Positions 58,155-59,458 of a stretch of 59,458 bases of DNA are shown here, piece by piece; position 1 is the stretch's first letter, and each line of letters opens with the position of its first letter. The notes beneath the pieces were generated by a model. It made no database searches and was not told where the DNA came from. It was given only the letters and a program-made list of their open reading frames with translations. Both the position numbers and the translations under genes were made by a program. The DNA comes from Baia soyae (GTDB lineage: Bacteria > Bacillota > Bacilli > Thermoactinomycetales > Thermoactinomycetaceae): contig NZ_SLXV01000015.1 of assembly GCF_004341445.1 (NCBI RefSeq), positions 1-59,458 of the forward strand, read 5' to 3'.

Positions 58155-58183
58155 AATGTATGTGTGAGGGACAAGAGATATGA
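58155..58183 (-). promoter_or_regulatory. sigma-E-like promoter of pdaB
   Basis: On the minus strand TCATATC (58183-58177), 14 bases, CATACATT (58162-58155). This is very near the sigma-E consensus (TCATATT...CATACAAT), pointing to mother-cell expression. Confidence 0.72.
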
Positions 58184-58202
58184 TATACATGGGAGATGAA
58201 AA

Positions 58203-58817
58203 ATGAAATTGAAGAGACTCCTGTTTGCTTTGCGAGCAGAAAAAAGGCTTATCCTGATTGTTACGGCGATATTTCTCGTTTCTGCATTTATGGGAAGTGT
58301 GAATACAGAACAGTGGCGGAGATTGTTCGAACAACTTCAGATTTTTGACCACTTTGAGAAAATGATTCGAAGCCTCGGTGCGAATCCTAGTTGGTTTAAT
58401 GTTAGCAAAGAGATCTTTATAAATAATCTTAAGGCTTGTTTGATGTTAATTGTAATGGGTGTTTTGCTAGGAATCCCAACGATTTCAAGCATGATGACAA
58501 ATGGGCTATTGCTGGGTTATGTGATTACCGTTTCTAGCCAAGAGACCGGGATCTCAGGCTGGAACTTATTTTTAACCAAAATTTTGCCCCATGGTATATT
58601 TGAATTACCTGCTATTTTTCTGGCTGCTACTTTGGGATTACGCATCGGAATCTCTGTGTTTTCGTCAGTAGTTTCGTTATTTAAATCGTCCAATCGGATT
58701 CAAATAAAGATGGAATGGAAGGAGATTGGACAGCGTTTTCCAGTGTTACTGGGGCTTATCGTCTTATTATTGCTCGTAGCCGCTAGCATCGAAGGGCTGT
58801 TGATCACTTCTGTGTAA
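58203..58817 (+). CDS. SpoIIM/DUF95-family membrane protein
   Basis: 204 residues, about five membrane helices (near 18-34, 78-98, 102-120, 130-155, 178-200). LTKILPHGIFELPAIFLAATLGLRIG is the hallmark of stage II sporulation protein M relatives, which in Bacillus act with SpoIID and SpoIIP in engulfment. Whether this copy is the true SpoIIM or a paralogue cannot be told, since spoIIM usually lies elsewhere. GGGAGATGA precedes ATG 58203. Divergent from pdaB. Confidence 0.83.
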   Translation: MKLKRLLFALRAEKRLILIVTAIFLVSAFMGSVNTEQWRRLFEQLQIFDHFEKMIRSLGANPSWFNVSKEIFINNLKACLMLIVMGVLLGIPTISSMMTNGLLLGYVITVSSQETGISGWNLFLTKILPHGIFELPAIFLAATLGLRIGISVFSSVVSLFKSSNRIQIKMEWKEIGQRFPVLLGLIVLLLLVAASIEGLLITSV

Positions 58818-58835
58818 AAGGAGGATAATGTAAAG

Positions 58836-59255
58836 ATGAAGATCGATATACAATGGCAAGGAAAAATGGAATTTAAGACAGATACCCCATCTGGGCATCA
58901 CATTACGATGGATGCTTCTGCGGAAGTGGGTGGAGAGAACCTAGGCCCTCGTCCGACTGAAATGTTATTGTCCGCTGTAGGGACTTGTTCAGGAATTGAT
59001 ATCGTAGACATATTGGCGAAAATGCGCTTAGAAGTACAATCTTTTTCGATGGAAGTAAGTGGGGAGCGTGCAGATGAGTTTCCCAAGAAGTTTACAGACG
59101 TGCATATGCACTATCGCTTAACGGGTGATCTCCCAGCTGAAAAGGTCCGCCGTGCTGTTCAGTTATCTGTTGAAAAATATTGTACTGTGTCTAACTCGTT
59201 GTCTGCTCGTATTACGGCTAGTTTTGAGGTAAATGGTGAGCGTTTTAACATATAA
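58836..59255 (+). CDS. OsmC-family peroxiredoxin-like protein
   Basis: 139 residues. The two redox cysteines are C51 in AVGTCSGIDIVDIL and C116 in VEKYCTVSNSL, the standard OsmC/Ohr spacing of about 65. NLGPRPTEMLLSA is conserved. The family reduces organic peroxides or other thiol-linked targets; the substrate here is open. AAAGGAGG is 11 bases before ATG 58836. It follows the SpoIIM-type gene by 18 bases, likely on one transcript. Confidence 0.9.
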   Translation: MKIDIQWQGKMEFKTDTPSGHHITMDASAEVGGENLGPRPTEMLLSAVGTCSGIDIVDILAKMRLEVQSFSMEVSGERADEFPKKFTDVHMHYRLTGDLPAEKVRRAVQLSVEKYCTVSNSLSARITASFEVNGERFNI

Positions 59256-59343
59256 GGGCTTTGAATTTGTTTTGTTTTCAGGGTGGAAACGGGATCCTAA
59301 TCATCTGATATGAAACTTCTTTATCTTTTTTATAAAAATGATG

Positions 59344-59373
59344 TTGACTCGATAAGTTTGTCTGTGCTATATT
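59344..59373 (+). promoter_or_regulatory. strong rRNA operon promoter
   Basis: TTGACT (59344-59349), 18 bases, TATATT (59368-59373), with TG one base upstream. A start near 59380 is followed by an rRNA-type leader. Confidence 0.82.
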
Positions 59374-59379
59374 ATTACA

Positions 59380-59458
59380 TGTCGCCGCGATACGGTGACG
59401 GTAAATGAAAAGCAAGTGTTCCTTGAAAACTAAAGAGTGAATGAACCAAGACCTGTTT
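59380..59458 (+). other. rRNA operon leader (16S beyond the window)
   Basis: A short hairpin GTC-CCG/CGG-GAC (59381-59399) is followed by CCTTGAAAACTAAAGAGTGA, the A-rich segment usual before 16S in bacilli (TTGAAAACT). The window stops before any 16S sequence. The rrn identity follows from this leader, the promoter strength and the B. subtilis gene order. Confidence 0.75.

Overview
The window is a spore-forming Firmicute (Bacillales) chromosome segment of moderate-to-low GC. Its gene order follows the ribosomal super-region of Bacillus subtilis: yacL-ispD-ispF-gltX-cysE-cysS-mrnC-rlmB-rae1-sigH, then rpmG-secE-nusG-rplK-rplA-rplJ-rplL-rsmC-rpoB-rpoC, the str operon, the S10/spc/alpha operons, ecfA1-ecfA2-ecfT-truA-rplM-rpsI, and the sporulation cluster cwlD-salA-gerD-kbaA-pdaB ending at an rRNA operon promoter. 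GerD, KbaA, CwlD, PdaB and a SpoIIM-type protein show an endospore former. A CarD gene next to yacL, the insert in L24 and the gene content fit a Thermoactinomycetaceae-like lineage. That family assignment is inference; the class and order are well supported.

Layout. Positions 1-94 are the 3' end (domains V and VI) of a group II intron. 282-3213 hold carD, yacL and the isoprenoid pair ispD-ispF. 3214-4012 is gene-free and carries two large palindromic elements that share a core. 4013-10350 hold gltX, a cysteine T-box with cysE-cysS, three RNA-processing genes and the sporulation sigma factor sigH. 10585-27132 form the secE-nusG, L11-L1, L10-L12, RNA polymerase and str blocks, with an L10 attenuator, a possible rpoB leader attenuator and several leader hairpins.

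27216-33824 interrupts the tuf-rpsJ junction. It holds one orphan small protein of unknown function and two divergent ABC-transporter operons, each with its own GntR/YtrA-type repressor. Operator-like repeats lie between the two operons. This is the main accessory region in the window. 33970-49299 is the uninterrupted S10-spc-alpha supercluster, whose promoter overlaps the terminator of the accessory region. 49380-53691 hold the ECF transporter core (EcfA1A2T), TruA and L13-S9. 53845-59255 hold the spore genes with recognisable sigma-E and sigma-G promoters, a SpoIIM-type membrane protein and an OsmC protein. The final 200 bases carry a strong promoter and leader of an rRNA operon whose 16S gene lies beyond the window.

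Together the genes make the transcription and translation machinery, the aminoacyl-tRNAs for Glu and Cys, protein export, isoprenoid precursors and spore cortex/germination factors. No wholly new biochemical system is demonstrable. The best leads are the palindromic element pair, the paired ABC/GntR island with the orphan beta-rich protein, the hairpin between the nusG ribosome-binding site and its start codon, and the stacked terminators before rpoB.
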